Notes: generated from the letters alone by a model not told the origin. 64,000 nucleotides of DNA from Malurus cyaneus samueli (GCA_009741485.1 CM019217.1:35770317-35834316), one strand, 5' to 3'; shown: positions 1 to 14,967, counted from the first letter of the stretch. A program made the numbers and translations.

Positions 1-2853
1 CATTAAAATATCAAAATCTAATAAGTCAGCTGGCAATAATGGAAAAATAGAAATCCATAGCAAAGATTAGTGATATCTAAAAGTGGTTTATGGGTCCTAG
101 TGGGATTCCTCCTTTTTTAACAACAAAGTGCAGAGTGAAAGAATATGCGCAGCTTACTTTGTCTTCCGATTTCTTTTGATCTGAAAGAACAATCAGATAA
201 GGCTGATTTCTGAAGACAGTTCAGAATGAACAGATCTCAGTTGCCCCCAGTGATAACCATCATTGTCAACAGGAGGCATTCCAGGTACTGACACTAGAGC
301 CTTAAATGTTCAGATACTGAACATTTTATCTTTTATTTTAAAAACTACTGCTGGGAACTCTCTTTATAGAATGCAATGGATGATGAGTATTTATAAGAAG
401 AATGAACCCTGAAGGAGAATAAAGCTCAAGCCTCAGAGACTGTCACCGAACACCAGAAGGGCAGAATAATTTAAGGTTGCGGTGGGGAATTTCATGCACA
501 CAGAAAACCTGAAGTTGTGAAAAATGGAATGATAGAACTCAGAGTTACAGTCTACAAAACGAAAATTAAAATTATTTAAAGGCCTTGGCCCTAGTGGGCT
601 TTTGTCCAGATTAGTGGACATTCTGTCAGAGTTCAGCCAGCACCAAGTGCTTTTTCATAGGTAAGGCTCAGAACTGGAATCTATTGAGGTGTTGATAATC
701 AAAGCTGAGGTATCTGGATTAAACCAGTATTCAGAAGTGCTAATAGCTGCCTTCTGTAAGCCATGCTATTTAACAAGGGCTCTCAGTCCCTCTTCAGCTC
801 TCAATCTTTGAAGAAGATACTGATTTTTGCCAGGGCATGACAACTTGGTTTTACATGACTTAGGTACCTTGTACAAAGCTTATTGAGCAAGGCACAATGC
901 CAGGCAGTTGCTATGAAAACTGTTTACAAATGTAAAATTTATATTATCATATCTCTAATTTAAGGGTACTAACACCTTGCCTGCTGCACAATGCTGCTGA
1001 TGTTTTTCAAATTAGTAGTTAACTGTTTTTGTGATTATCTAAATTATTACTGATAGCTTAACACACCTCAAAAATGTGAAAAATATACTGTTATCACTAA
1101 TCAAGGATAAATAACTTTGAATGAACAGATCCTAATTAATTAATAATCAAAGGGTTTTTTTATGTGCTTGTCACTGCCATTGCAAAATACTTGTCATTCC
1201 TCATCTGGTAATCTTTTAAATATTTTGCTATGTCTATTAACTCAGATACTGCACACATTGACTCCTGTCCCTCCTGGTATCATTACTGCTTTTATGGATT
1301 TTGGATGAAGGCCTTTGTCTGTGTTTACTCTCATAACTGGGGCAGAGTTTAATTTTGGAGAGTTTCCAAATAGGAGCTCCATTAACATGTGTCCCCCTGA
1401 CAGAGAAGAGAAATATGGAGTTGTTTCTGATGTGAGTCAAAGCATACTGCTGTTTGTGAGCATGTGGGCAACATTTCTTTTGTTTAAATCTAAAGCCTTA
1501 AAATTCTATAGTTTTTACTAGTATCTGGCTAGAGTTGAGTACAAGGTAGTGAATTTTGTAGTCTGGTAGTGTTGAGACACCAAATTCAGGTGCTGATGAG
1601 TTGATGACCAGGTTTGTGATTATGAATGTCTGTGAGTAATAAAGAAGATAAATCAAAACATATATTTGAAAGTCAGAGATACTGAGATGTAGAACTAAAG
1701 GTCTCTTCTTCCTCCCTCCAGTACCTTGATTTGTTTCTTTATTCTTACATTAATTTGTACTTGTGTGAGAAGTGCATGGCTCTTAGGACACATTCAGTGT
1801 GTATCCTTGGGCTGGCTCTTCCTATAGCCACTCCTGAGGCCACACTGCCCAGTTTCCTAAATGCACAGGAAGGCATGGTTTTCCCTGGGTTTCCTTTGTT
1901 GGTAAATTGCTGCCAGTTCTGACCTGCAAGGAAAATGCAATTCCGTAACATTCACATAAATCCCTCAAAACTGATGCAAGTCTTTCTGCAGGTACATCAG
2001 AGCAAGTAAAGTTAGGAAGCATCAGGTTACTTTTGGGAATTCCATGTGTGTCTCTCTAGCATTCAGTATTTCTATCACCCAGTATGGTATCTGTTGGATA
2101 ATATTCCAGGAACATAGTTGTAAACAAAGAGTTGTACATAATGTGAACATAATTACTTGGCACATTGCACAAAAAAAGGTTGCAATGATGGCAGGTGTGA
2201 AATATGATTTCTCATTCATGTACCTTGAAACATTTTTTTTCAAATGCAAATATAATGTACCAGGTGCAAAAGTAAAATGAGAGTCACTTTGGCTTGTTGT
2301 GTTTTACAAAACAGTTTCTGAATACATGTGCATGAAGGCAACTGAAAACCCTGCATAGAAAGCATGTTGGAAGTACCTGTAAACTTTAAGATGGGTTTTA
2401 GGTTACATAGAATTCAATTTATGATGGTGAAATACATTTTAAACAAAAGGACTTCAATCTGAAGAGGCAGTTCTCTTTAAAGAAGCATAATGCGAAGTTA
2501 AGCCAGCTGGGACCTTCAGAATTTTGACAAGATTTGTGTGCATTGAGCAGATAAGCTTGACCATTGTGCTGGTGTTCTCTACTGCCAGCAAACAGGAGGT
2601 GGCTGGAGATTGAAACTGTACTGTGGGCTTCTATAAAGCTAGAGAGCTCCATCTTACATTTAAAATAGCTGATGCAAAAACACCTTCATATTTTTCCCCC
2701 ACAAAATGCCAAAGCTGTCTTTATACAGTGAGTTTTATCAGTGGCACTAATCTGAAAGCCCACCTTGCTGATCTTTTTTCATAACTGCAATGCCTGTATA
2801 TTGCTTTAATTTTTATGTAAAGTTATACAGTGTTGACATATTCTGTAGCCCTT

Positions 2854-2950
2854 CTGTGACAGGGCAATGTGAAAACCTTTCTTTCCATGCCTACCAAAGA
2901 AATCACTTGGGTTCAGTGACAGGGCTCTACCAGTGATTTGCCTGTCACAG
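2854..2950. repeat. Interrupted inverted repeat
   Basis: The left arm CTGTGACAGGGCAA (2854-2867) is the reverse complement, with one extra base, of the right arm TTGCCTGTCACAG (2938-2950). The spacer is about 70 nt and holds a further partial copy of the GTGACAGGG core. The flanks also share loosely similar words (TTGACATATTCTG near 2833 and TTGACACATTCTG near 2987). It could be a decayed small DNA-transposon remnant or a chance hairpin; no family was recognised. Confidence 0.45.
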
Positions 2951-5900
2951 AGAACTGAAAATTGTAGCCTGTCTCCAGGATAGTGTTTTGACACATTCTG
3001 AGATTAATGGTTTTGCATAGGCACTTAGGACCGCAAATGATTTTGAGATAAGCTCCATCAAGTAGATTCTTCCAGTTTGGACTCAACTGAAAGTGCTTTG
3101 CATTTCAGCTATGTTTGTATGTAACTTTGTTGGTACAGAACAGTCTCTGATACGTTCCAGACTACATCAAAAATTTCACCTCCAATTTAACTCTTTGTGA
3201 TGGGTTTCTTTTTTTATGGTAGTTCTTAACACTTTCAAATATTAGACAGCATTGAGACATCTTATTTACATGACTGAACAAATCATATCTTTTCTCTTAA
3301 AGGAGCACAGCTAGGAAGGAAGATCTCAATCCTAAATTTAGGGAAGAGGAAACTAAGGCATATTAATCTCCTGGAAATCCATTTAAGATTGTGATAATTA
3401 ATTCACCTCTCAGAATCTGAATTAGTAATTGATATGTGTTCTGCAGCAAATTAGATATTATAATTCAGGAACTCTAACTTTTGACAAAGGTAATAATAAG
3501 GTTTCTTTTTTATTTAATGGGGAAATGAAAAAATGTTTGTCAGAAGAATGCAATGAAAGCAGACATTCTTTTTCATGTTTTCTACAGTCTCCTGATTAAA
3601 AAAAAAAAAAAAAGGAAAAGAAAAATCCTTTTTCCTTATTATTAATTGGTTTTGAACTCTTCTAATAGCTGCTGAAGGTTGTGTGGTTTCAGTAGAATGG
3701 TACACAGTCAGATGCCCCAGCAATGGTGGAGCCATGGTAGAACGAGCATAATGGGCTAAATATTTCTCTCTTTCTCATAAATAACCTGAAGTTCCTGTAT
3801 GTTGCCTGTCCCTCTGGGCTAAGAGAAACAATCCCTTATTACTTAAGCAGGATTTTTGAAAAGATACATTGCATCATTAGCCGAACATACACCACCAAAT
3901 CTGACAGCATGTGGACCCCTTGTGTTACCTGGAGTAGGAATTTTCCTGTTGGATGGCACCTTGTGTCTGCCTTGTTCCCCTCGGCGTCAATGCAGTTATG
4001 TAATATCAGGTTTCTGAGTTGTGTCATGTGATTAGAGAAGAATTAGAGAATTAGAAGTCTTTTGGGGGGGGGGAGAGCTCTTTGCCAAATTGTATGCAGA
4101 TTTGTTAAAATATTTATAGAAACATCCTCATGGCTTTTTAATTTGAGTGTTTAAGTTTATTTACCTATAACATCTGTGGTTCTTGTTTATAATATTTGTG
4201 ACTGAAACATTGATTAAGCTATACAGAGGACTGAGATGAGAACAAATGTATTTGAATAGCAGGTTGGAAGATTATTAACTTCATGTACAAAATATTACAA
4301 ATATTAGATGGGGTCTGTGCAGGAAGTTACAGGACTCCTTCCATAAAATCTCACAGCAAATGCTCAGTGTCTTCAGCCAACCTGCCAGGGGTTTGGATGC
4401 TCTGTCTTTCTCCTCTGTGTCAGGCAAATAACATAGAAGCTGGTCATTACAGGTAACAAAGACCTCACATTGCTGAAGGACCAGCATCCACTGGGAGAAT
4501 GCATGAACATTCCAACATATGGGAGCAAACCACCAGCTGGAATCTTTTTCGTAGTGGGCACAGGCTCCAGCCTCCTAGTGACTGATTAGCAGCTATACTC
4601 TTTAAAAGCCATTTAAAGAAATTAAAACTTTCTTCCATGGCATTGTGAGACAACTAGATTTAAACCAAGCCAAAGTGAAACCAATTTGGGTATGGCAACT
4701 AGATAGAGCTCCAAGGTTCAGGGATAGAGCTCCCGTAGCAGCGTTGTAGCTCAGAGTTCATGTAGCAACTAGAAGAGAGCTGCTTCTGAAGCCCTAGGGT
4801 GAAGTATAATTGATGAATGCAGGAAATTAATTTATAAGCCTCCATTTCCCTTTGTCAGAGAGGAGAGACCATCTTTCAGGAGCAGCCAGTTTTGTGTTAC
4901 TCAGTAACATGCATGGTTTTCTCCTCTAGAGATTTATTTGTTCACATAATGAAGCAAACTGCCCTTGCTTTCTCTTGCTGAAACTGGATAGGCAAGTGAT
5001 TATTTAAATTTAAATTAAAAAAACCCGAACCCAAAACTCCAACATAATATATTACTGTCAAAATAATTCAGCTATGATAGCTTGTTTGTTTTAATGCAGC
5101 TGTGGAATGTATTTAACACCGATTTGTTTTTAACAACCAGAGCTAAAGTTTACAAAAAATATAAAGCACAAATAAGTGTATGTAAAAAATCCTATTCTAA
5201 ATGTGATTAGTGCATGCCCCTTGCTAATGTCAGCAGTTATTTTTAGTGGAGAGCATTTGTAAGATCTGGCAGAGAACACTTGAAATATCAGGAGGGTAAA
5301 AGGAAGCATAGCAGAAGCTAAATATGTATATAAATATGTTACAGGTTTTTAATACGAAGTCCATCATTTTTTAAAAGACAAGATGCTGCTGTCTTCAAAC
5401 TGACCTGATAGATTATAACTCCCCTCCCATGTCATAGGTACTGTGCAGACATGACATAATTACTTGAATTTTAGAAAGAAGCTTGTTTTCCTTGTAATGT
5501 GAGAAAAGAGCTTGTTTTCCCTTTTTCTTCCTGTTTACAGACATGTAATTGTTAAACAGGTAATTGTTAAGCAGCTTATTTCACTCTACTTCTAAGAAGT
5601 GAGTGTTATGTAATTTCTTTCTGACAGAAAGATCATTAAGATTTGCCTCAAAATACTTGAGGTTCATATTCTGTCTTGCATGTAAAAAAAAAAAACATTC
5701 AAACTCTCCTGGAAGCTGTAAAGGGGAGGGCAGTTCTTTGACAGCATTGTTCCCAAGCTCAGGAAAGGTGTTTTTCAGTGCTGTTATCATTTTGTTTGAT
5801 ACAGCAATACCTGCATACTTGCCAGGTGTACTTTATTAACAATATTTTCACAGTGAAATATGGGTCAGATTTGTATGCAGCAGTAATTCAAGCACATCTT

Positions 5901-8644
5901 TGATCTCATGAGGATTCTCATTTTCTCTAGTGTTTTTAATAACTGATTATATATTTCTAGTTGCATAAAGCCAGGAAAGCCGCTGAGTTGTTTTTGGTGC
6001 AAAACTTGATACCTCTTAAGATTCAATAATTCATCTTTTCAGTAGAGCAGGAATAGCATTTTCCTCTTTGATAAACACTGCACTCACAGATTTCATGTCA
6101 TCCAAGCTCAAGTATGACATTTTCACTTACACATTATGGAGGGCTTTTTTTTGTTTGCTGGATGGGTTTTTTTCTGGAAGTCTCCTACTTAGTTCCCATT
6201 GTCAGTCTTGTGTCTTTCACACTTATCAGTGCTGGTGCATCAGAACTCTGTCCTCAGGAATCAGTCTGAATCGCTGCAATTATTAAAGTCTCCTTAGACA
6301 GAGTACAGACATCGGGGTCACCAGGAACAGAAAGTTTCCAAACACCTTACTATTATCCTTTTCTTATTGACTATTGAAAAATTGCAGGAGTTATACCCAT
6401 TTTAGTTACATACTTCATTGCTTTCTTGGTTTACAGAAAAGGTAATTTTCATTCTTTAGGAGTAGATCAAGTTATGGAAAATTACCTTCAGAGTTGAAGA
6501 TAAGACGGAATCCTGCCAAAATTAAAATTCCAACACAAATAAAAATATCAACTACGCTGCCAGATCACATTAATGCAATTTCTTTGTATTTGCAAGTAAA
6601 TCTCTTTTGTTATTTCTTCCTTGTGCTAAATACTTTCACACATAAATACAGCATTCTGAAGCCTTTATGAAGTCTGATTCTCTTTTGCTCTACTACAATA
6701 ATATAGCAGACAGACTGTTAGAAGACTTGTATGTTCCCAAAGAAAAGTCTACTATTCTAAAAATACATGTGCAAATTCACATTCCATGTTGTAAATTCCT
6801 TTACAAGTTTAATTCAAAGTAGTGTTTCTTTTGTTTCTATAATTATTCTGTGAAATGTCAGCTACTTAATATCAAAATGTTTGGGTAAATACTGGTTTGG
6901 GTTTAAAGCTGTATGAGCTAGAAAAAGGGTGGGGGGGAAGAAAAAACATAAGATCATTTCTTTTTGTTGCATTTTATTCATACGGAATATTATGAATTTT
7001 ATTATTGATGAAGCTAAGAATGAGAGAAGATAGATGTCAGAAGGCAAATCCTTTTGTATTGGTGTGAAAGAAAAATGGCTCACATAAAAATAAATAAGCT
7101 TGGAACTATAAAAATATTGAATATAAAAATATTTTTTTGTGAGAGAATAGGAATTTATATTTTTTAATCGGGAGTGGGTAATGGTATAAGAGTGATTGAG
7201 AAATTGCTGATGTCAAAGTACTTTTTCAGGAGAAATTACTATGAAGCAAAACTAGGGCAGGATTCTGAAAAATTTTTAAAAAACTGCAGCCTGACTTTAG
7301 ACTCTAAATCCATATTCAAACCCCTTATAGTAGTGTTGATATTTGAAAAGTGCTTAACACTCAAGTTTTCCGGTTGAGATCAGTGTTTTCAAATTACAGG
7401 GTCCTAGAAACCAAGCACAAATATAGGCATTTAGCTGGGATCTTCTATTTGTGTGATGCTTGATTAATATCTTGATAACACAGTATAAAAAAAACTAAGA
7501 CAATATGTAGAGGAAGGCGTTTTTGCAGGGGAGAGCTATTTTCTTCATCTGAATCCATGGACAACCCAGAACAAGAGACTTAGGAAGTTTTTAAGATGGA
7601 ATTACCAAGATCTAGTTACCAGGAAGGAAAGATAGAAAACTGACATTTTCAAAATGGGTTTTCTTGGAAAATAAATCACAGATTAATTAAGAGGACCACA
7701 AGTGTTGAAATGAGGCAGAAAACCAGATCAAGATGTGCTGGAGTCTGGAAAAAGAAGTCTAGAGAGAGGGAGCCAAAATAGAAAGAAAGAAAATGCCATA
7801 GTGGGAAAAAACCCACCAGTATGCAGTGTTGATACGAAGGCAGAATTTGTTCTCAAAAAGATGCTGGACCAGCGCACTATTGTTTGCCTACACATTTTGA
7901 GGGTTCTGTGGGTCATGGTTGCAAAATGCAGATATTTGTGAGATGAATGTCTGTGATATGAATACATAGTGCTATAAGAAACTGAGAGATTTAGGGCTAC
8001 AAATCTCCTCTTTTTCTGTTCCATATGGCATTCCTGATCTCCACTTGACCAAGTAAATAATGAATATATCTTACAATTACTTGAATTTAAAAAAAAGTAA
8101 AAGATAGAAAAGCCTTTGGAATTTTTTTTTATACATAAATTTGCAGAATTTGTAGCGTGCCATTTTGCAGTTTAGCAGATTGCGTTTCAAGGCGCTTGGC
8201 CCACACTAATCTTTGAACCCAACAGAAAAAGAACACTGCTGTTAAAGTTGCATTGCAGCGCAGTGAATATATATTGCTAACAAGCTGGATATTTTGGTTT
8301 TTCTTGGGGAGTTCAGAAACTGCTAATAGCTTGCTACCAAAACAATTACATATAATTATAGTGTTGTATAGTATGTCAAACAAAAGGCATGCAGTATCAC
8401 TTTAATTTCCCAAAAGAATCAAAATTATGAGACTCTGAGGATGCACTTGTCCAGCGTTACCTGCTCTGCTGCTCATTGCAATCTGTAGTATAACTATACT
8501 TTTGTTGATTTTGTGGAACTAGAAAAATTTTCTTCAAGAAAATGTAATATGCAGCAGTCGGGTTCCTTCTGAGATGTCAAACACCTACTTTATTATAGCA
8601 AGAAAGTGACAGTCAATTTAAACTAGAATTTATTGAGAACATTA

Positions 8645-8718
8645 AGAGCTGGAAGGGCTTTGGCTAATCACTGTAATGTCCTCAACAAATGGTGAATGAA
8701 AGCATGAGGAAATTGAGT
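8645..8718 (-). mobile_element. Possible ancient L3/CR1-like LINE remnant
   Basis: The stretch runs from AGAGCTGGAAGGG through a diverged middle to GCATGAGGAAATTGAGTT. This order of words, GAGCTGGAAGGG followed some 50 nt later by GAGGAAACTGAG, is typical of the reverse complement of old L3/CR1-type LINE tails in amniotes. The match is by eye and the copy would be heavily diverged. Chance similarity is possible. Confidence 0.3.
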
Positions 8719-11700
8719 TAACACAAGTTAAAAGTTCACATACTTTCTGAATTATATTAAAAACCCTATAACCTAATTAAATTATCTAAAACCACTCATT
8801 CAGGCTGTCCTGTTATTCTAGTGAATGCATTTGATAGTATTTTCTTAGATGTGTAATGATTGACAGCTTTAGCATGAGTCAGCTAAAAAGCCAATGAACA
8901 AGATCAAAGGGTTAATTATTTACTAATCTGCAATATTCTGAATACTTAATGATGAAAATAATTTTGCATTGATGTGTCTTTGTATACTTCATATTTTTAA
9001 TGTAAGATATCATTATTGTCCAAACTTGAATAAGTGGGTAAAATGTATCCATTTCTCCTCCTTTATGGATTTTTTTTTTGGGGAAATACAAGAGAAGGTG
9101 AAGTACTATGCAGAATGTATTTATAGGCATGCATTTCAGGTATGCTGACTGCAAAAGCTGCATTTTAGCTTGTTTATGAACCATCACAATACTTAACAAA
9201 GAGCCTTTTACATGCCTAGATTTTATAGTAAGATGTAACATTAAAGATCATGTTTTCTGAGGTTTTGTTTTAACTTACTAGAAAAAACCTTTCAATTCCT
9301 TTGGTTTTAAAGCATAAGAAGAAAATTATTTCACTAGTGTAACTGGCAAATTTTCTACAATTCCTCTTACAGATTCAAGGTGTATTGAAAATAATGGGCA
9401 AGGAAACATTTTGCACTTTCATCTTATGGTTCAGGAATTTGTACTTGAAAATGACTGGCAGATCTTTGAGTATCTATGAGAAATTTGACTCAGTATTCAG
9501 ATAACAGTATGTGCATGAAATATCATTCTCAATTCTAGCAGCACAGAGGACTGTTTCAAGGAAAAAAAATTGGACGGTGAACAGCAGATTTTTTTTTTTT
9601 TTGATTTGGAGAGGTTTTGGCTTGATATATTTGCTGGCTCTGCTTCCCTGAAATGAAGAAAATTCTGTAGGATACAGCACAATCCTTTGGCTAACCACAG
9701 AGAGCAGAACCACCATCTGAATAACTTTTCCTGGGAAAAGCCAGGCACTATAGAGGAGTCATCTCTGACACCTAGCATATAAGTGTGTAAGGACATTTAC
9801 TGAAGATGGCAGAAGGGACAGTTTTCACCTCCAGGGGAAAAAATAGGAGACAGTGTGACTGTAATAAAATATCAAGATGGAATTCCATCAACATTCAAAT
9901 TGGTTCTATCCTATAGGAAGTTCCACATTTTATTTCACCTTCAGAATGCATTCTTCTCAGTGAGAAATAAGGTGTTACACATTTGTTTCTAACTACTTGC
10001 TAAACAAGAAAAGCAGATGTATAAATGAAATTGTTCTCCCACCCACAGAAAAATAATTATTTTATTAAATTAGAGGACCTTTCCACTGTTATTATAAATG
10101 CTTGTCTACCAAGAAGAAAAAATATCATCGATTGTTTATTACTGACACCAAGATGAAAGAAATTTTGTCAGTTTGGTTCCCTGATGATTAGTTTAACATT
10201 AAGTCTTACTGGCAAAGAAACAAAAGGCATTAGCCTTCTTTTTCCTTAAGTATTTCATACCTTTTCTCCATTTAAAACAAAGAAACTTAAACTATATCAA
10301 ATGTAACACATAATATGTATTTGGAATAAATTATAATATTTTTCTGTGTAGCTGAGAACTGCTAGTTTTAAAACTGTTTTCACATCCACACCACCACCAC
10401 CAAATAGACAAATAAAGGAAAAATAAGCAACCTACACTATAAATAGGAGTTTGGCTTTTCTGGGTAACCTGAAAACAGCTTTAGGGAAACCTGTGAAAAT
10501 AAGGGTAGGGATACTTCTTGTGAAGGCAGAAACAGCTTCATTTTAAATTGAGACATTTCTATATGTTTTCCCCCATGAAACAGATAAAATCCAATCTGTT
10601 TTTCAGTCAGAAGTGAAAAGGGAAAACTCTCTTGGAGCACAGACCAGCTCAGAAAGCCCTTATAGTCTAAGAAGATGACCAAACCCAGAGCAACTTTCAA
10701 ATCTGTAGCAGAGCCTAAAAGCACGAAGAATTATTCCAGTGAATGATCATGTTGGAGTGCTTTTTTTTTTCCCCCCCCAATATGAATGCAAAGTGTTGTT
10801 CTTAACAAATGAGTAGCAGGGAAGAATAATATGTTATAGCTCTGAAGTGCTTTCTGAAATTCCAGCATCTGTAATAGGTAATCAAATTCCCTTCACTTTA
10901 GCAGTGAGCTGCCCGCCCTCAGTGATGAATGCCGTGTGTCTTTCGGTCCTGATCCATCTCTCTGCTAAATTCAGCGCTGGTGAAAATTCCAGTGAAATCA
11001 ATGTGCTTATACTGCTGTAAAGCTGGGCTAATGGCTAATGCAATGAAAGAACAAGCTCTAAAACTCAAAATTCCTCATGTGGCTCTCAAGTAAAAATAGA
11101 AACTGCTTTTAAAGCCATTTCACAAAAGACATTTGTAGATATTTTAGTGGGATTTCCCAAGGTGTTTTATCTTAGTACTTTTTCTTTAGATTGTCCAAGG
11201 GTAGGTCAAAAATCCTTTCACTCACCCTCAGTGGCGTATGTGCTGTACTTCTTTGTTCTTTCAAAATATTATGCAATTGCTTTTGCTGCTGTGAATACCA
11301 CATAATACAGAAAAAATATTTTCTAATATATAGCTTATATTAAAGCAATAGGACATAGTATGTCGAATTTCTTAGAAGTAAATTCTAATAATAGCTTACA
11401 TAAAAATGAGAGTATTTAAGTGTTGTAGGATCTATAAGTATCTCTGCTTGTTGCATAGGCATTTCTCATGCTGAAATGATTTGCCATGCCCAAACAAGCT
11501 TAAACAATATGAAATTTTAAAGATACTTTTGTAAGCTCATTCTTTAATTTTACTAAAATAATGAAAAACATATATTACTTTACTTTGCAAGGCACTGAAA
11601 TACAGTTTATATGAAGTGTTTATTTTCCACACATGTATTGTTGCACATGGAATTTAAAGCTGTTCTGTTTTCTCATTTTTAATTTTTCCTTCTTAATATA

Positions 11701-11916
11701 TTTTGCAATAAGATCCATGAAATTGTTAAAATTTTACCAAACTTTCTAGACTTTATCAACAGTTTAAGCTATCTAACATGTGAATATTGAATATTGCACA
11801 TATTCAACATGAGCTAAATAAGAATATTTGTTGTCAACAGTGAAACAAGTAGCAATTCTAATATCAACATCTATGTTGTTCAGATAAAAGATGGAATTAA
11901 AACAAGAAAATTACAC

Positions 11917-11936
11917 AAAAAAAAAAAAAAAAAAAA
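11917..11936. repeat. Poly(A) tract, A20
   Basis: An uninterrupted run of 20 A in AT-rich noncoding DNA. No retroposed gene body was recognised upstream, so it is treated as a simple homopolymer. Confidence 0.9.
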
Positions 11937-14900
11937 CTAGAGAGAGGCCCAAATTATTAGTAGGTAAATAGAAAATTTTAGCATAAGAAGAAAAATGTAA
12001 ACAGAGAGGAAAATTCTTTTAAATTGCTATACTCTAACAAAGGTAAACTATTCTACCATTATTTATGAAAAGTTACACTAGACAATGAATTATGTTTACT
12101 AATTTTTCTAACTGCCTTTTAGGCACCTCTTTATTATTCAAAAATAAACATTCAATGTTGTCTTAAGTTTTCTGAGAAATGAAACTTTTTCTTTTACTAA
12201 AAGACTATCCAGAACTACTGGTGTAATACAGAGGGACCACAGTGAGTTTGATATGACAATTTCTTTTTTACATATTAGATTATTTTTCTCTGTTAATAGA
12301 ACACATTTTGCAAGCAGTGTCAGGTTTCTCTTGGTGGGTTTCCATCCAGATAACATGTCATTTTCACAATCACCATTCAGAGCATCTTAGCAAATGCTTT
12401 TTCTTTTCTTTTTTTTTAATTAATCTAATTTTATGTTTTTCTTCTTTTTTTTCCCCCAGCACTTCTCTCATCCTGCCAGTACTCTTCTTTTCCCACTTGC
12501 CTAAATGCAGTTACTAGGATTAAGAGTTGACTCTCTGTTAACATAGGGTTGTTCAGGTATATGAGATCCTTGATTTTTGTGTTTTTTAAATTAATCTATA
12601 TTTATAGAAAATTACTTTGGGTCTGGTTTTTTTTGTTGTTTTTTTTTATTCCCCTGAAAGTACATCTAACATTGAAACACCTAATTTATATGGATTTACA
12701 CTGGGGATTAAATGCTGAACTACCACTTCTGCTTTGGGAATTTCTGTAAGGACATTCTAGAGGTTTGGCTAGTAAATTCAATTACCTTGCTGTAGTGACA
12801 GGAATGCACAGCATTGCATATGCAAAGATTTCTCTGATTTACAAAAATAAGTATTCAGTCTGAGATGTTTATCTGCACTGATTTACCTGACAGTTGTATA
12901 TATTTCTGCAGCTTATAATGGGCCTTCTTGTGGGACTCGGGATTAAATCTGCAGCATTTATGTAACTAAATTCATAGTAAACAAACTGGAAGCTTTTAAA
13001 GCATAGGGACTGCAATACTGATATCTAAATATATTTTCTTTTTGCTTTAAATGTATCAGTGATTTTTAAAATAAACTTCCATGTAGTAAACATCTGCCGT
13101 TATGTTGTTGGTTTCAGACAATGAGGAATGAAGAGATGTTCCTGAAACAAAGGTCTTTGTTAACATATAATGCCACAGCTGATAACAGTGAGCAGTAACA
13201 CACTGCAGAGTGTGTTTGATTCTCCAAACAAATCCATGTGCCTGTTAAGCACTGGAGCTCTTTGTCCTGTGAGTTCTGAATGTGTACTGTACCAGTATGC
13301 TAGAGCTGAAGATGATATTAATATTAATGAAGAATGGAAGCTGAGAAATAGTGACTCTCATTCTTTCCCCAGCCCCCTACAAGCTAAATCCATTAGGATA
13401 GATAGATCAGCATTAATAAACAAGGAGGACAAAATAGCTCTCAATGCAGGGACAGTTTTGTATGACCTTTGCTACGATAAACTCGTACTGGGTCATTGCA
13501 ATGCTCCGAGCTGACCTCTGCAGCACTGTTAGATCTGATGGAACCAGAGAGAAATATCACCAGTGCTCCATCTGCAACTTCAGGGTTTCAAGCAACTGAG
13601 CTTTGGGGGAAAAAAGTTTTGAGCTTTTCTGTTTATATATCGTAATGCTGATTACAAAAGGGTTTCATCCAGGGATCTCAAGTGTAAATCTATAGAAAAT
13701 TACTCATCAGGGTCGTTAGGGACAATATGCTTTGTAGTAAAAATGAGTACTTTTATGATGTGGTATGCATAAAGACAATACTGACTCAGGATCCAAATTG
13801 TTGCTGGACATCCACACAAAGAATTATTTTTATTTGTTAAAGCTCCGAACAGATTTCAGCACCTAAAGAATTATTAATCTCCTGATAAAGTTTATACTTC
13901 AAGACACTGGAAAATTGCTTGGAGATTAAACACTACAGGTCAGCTGAGAAAAGTATTTTCAAGAGTTTTGAGAACTGAAAACTCTTCTTTTGAGAACTTC
14001 AGAACTCTTTTTTTTTTCCTAGTCTGTGGTTGGAAAAAAACCAAAGGGCACACAAAGTATTACTGGCTTTGTTCATTCATTGGACAAATGAAGTTTTAAA
14101 TGTAGCTTCCACATCTACCATTTGACAAACCTGCTGTGTAATACTCCATGGCCAGACAGAGGAGTTGTGAATAACCATGAATATCCCAGAAAAACAACAA
14201 AATCATTTTTGCATTTTAGTGTGTATAGCAGTAGAAATGATCATACTTACAGTATCTTAATGCTTCAAATCACAGATGGTTCTTGCAACTCATGAGGCAA
14301 TTAACTATTTTGGAAGGCTGTAAAGAGGCAAGTATTAATTTTTAAGTGATGTATATGTAATCTTTGTGCAAAGCTGCAGGCAGACTCTAGTGAGCATAAG
14401 AGCAAGTTTGAGTTCTCTAAGCCAGAATTTAGAATGCTAGCCTCACTTCTTTCCTGAAACTTTTTCATATATAGAGCTACTCTAGCAATTTCAAAACCAT
14501 ACATTTCTAGTTTGCTGTTCTGAGTATGTGCTTTTTCTGCACAACCTCAGAGAGCTACCTGGGTCTTTATTCAGCATAGTAATTAAATGGCTTTGGTTTG
14601 TGGTTAAAAAGTCTTTGCGGACCCTGTACTTCAGAGATTCCCAAGTTTTCCAGGAACTGCATTTCCAGTTTCAACCAAGTCCTAGTCTGTAGCTTTTTTC
14701 TTTTTTTTTATTTTTTTCCACAACAGCTGAATTTGCCTTTGGTTTTTACGATTGCCACAACCCCTCCATGTTCCCAACATTAATACTGTTGCCTGATATG
14801 GGGAAATATGGACCTAGTCCTACTTCAGATTGCAGTGAAAACTTGAACTATGACTTTTTTGGAGCAGGGGAAAATCCTGCTGTATTTGTAACCATGAATT

Positions 14901-14947
14901 GTCACTAGGCAATATAGCTTTTTAGATTCAGTCTAGTTTCCCTCATC

Positions 14948-14967
14948 TTTTTTTTTTTTTTTTTTTT
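14948..14967. repeat. Poly(T) tract, T20
   Basis: An uninterrupted run of 20 T. No retroposed body was recognised on either side. Confidence 0.9.

Larger units (their letters stand above)
1..13000. other. AT-rich noncoding region, left part
   Basis: No coding region can be supported here. Open frames on both strands are short (about 110 residues at most), have no recognisable domain and lack convincing paired splice sites. The stretch holds homopolymer runs (for example A16 at 3598-3613), an inverted repeat near 2.9 kb, a possible ancient LINE remnant near 8.65 kb, and scattered TAAT-rich sequence. It is either intergenic DNA or part of a very large intron; the sequence alone does not decide between them. 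Confidence 0.7.

Noticed and set aside
3301..3359. Possible MIR or L3-like SINE (GAGGAAACTAAGGC)
   Set aside because: Only one short word matches; the rest does not follow the family order.
13170..13514. 114-codon plus-strand frame as a gene
   Set aside because: No domain, no convincing splice sites and ordinary chance length for a 64-kb window.
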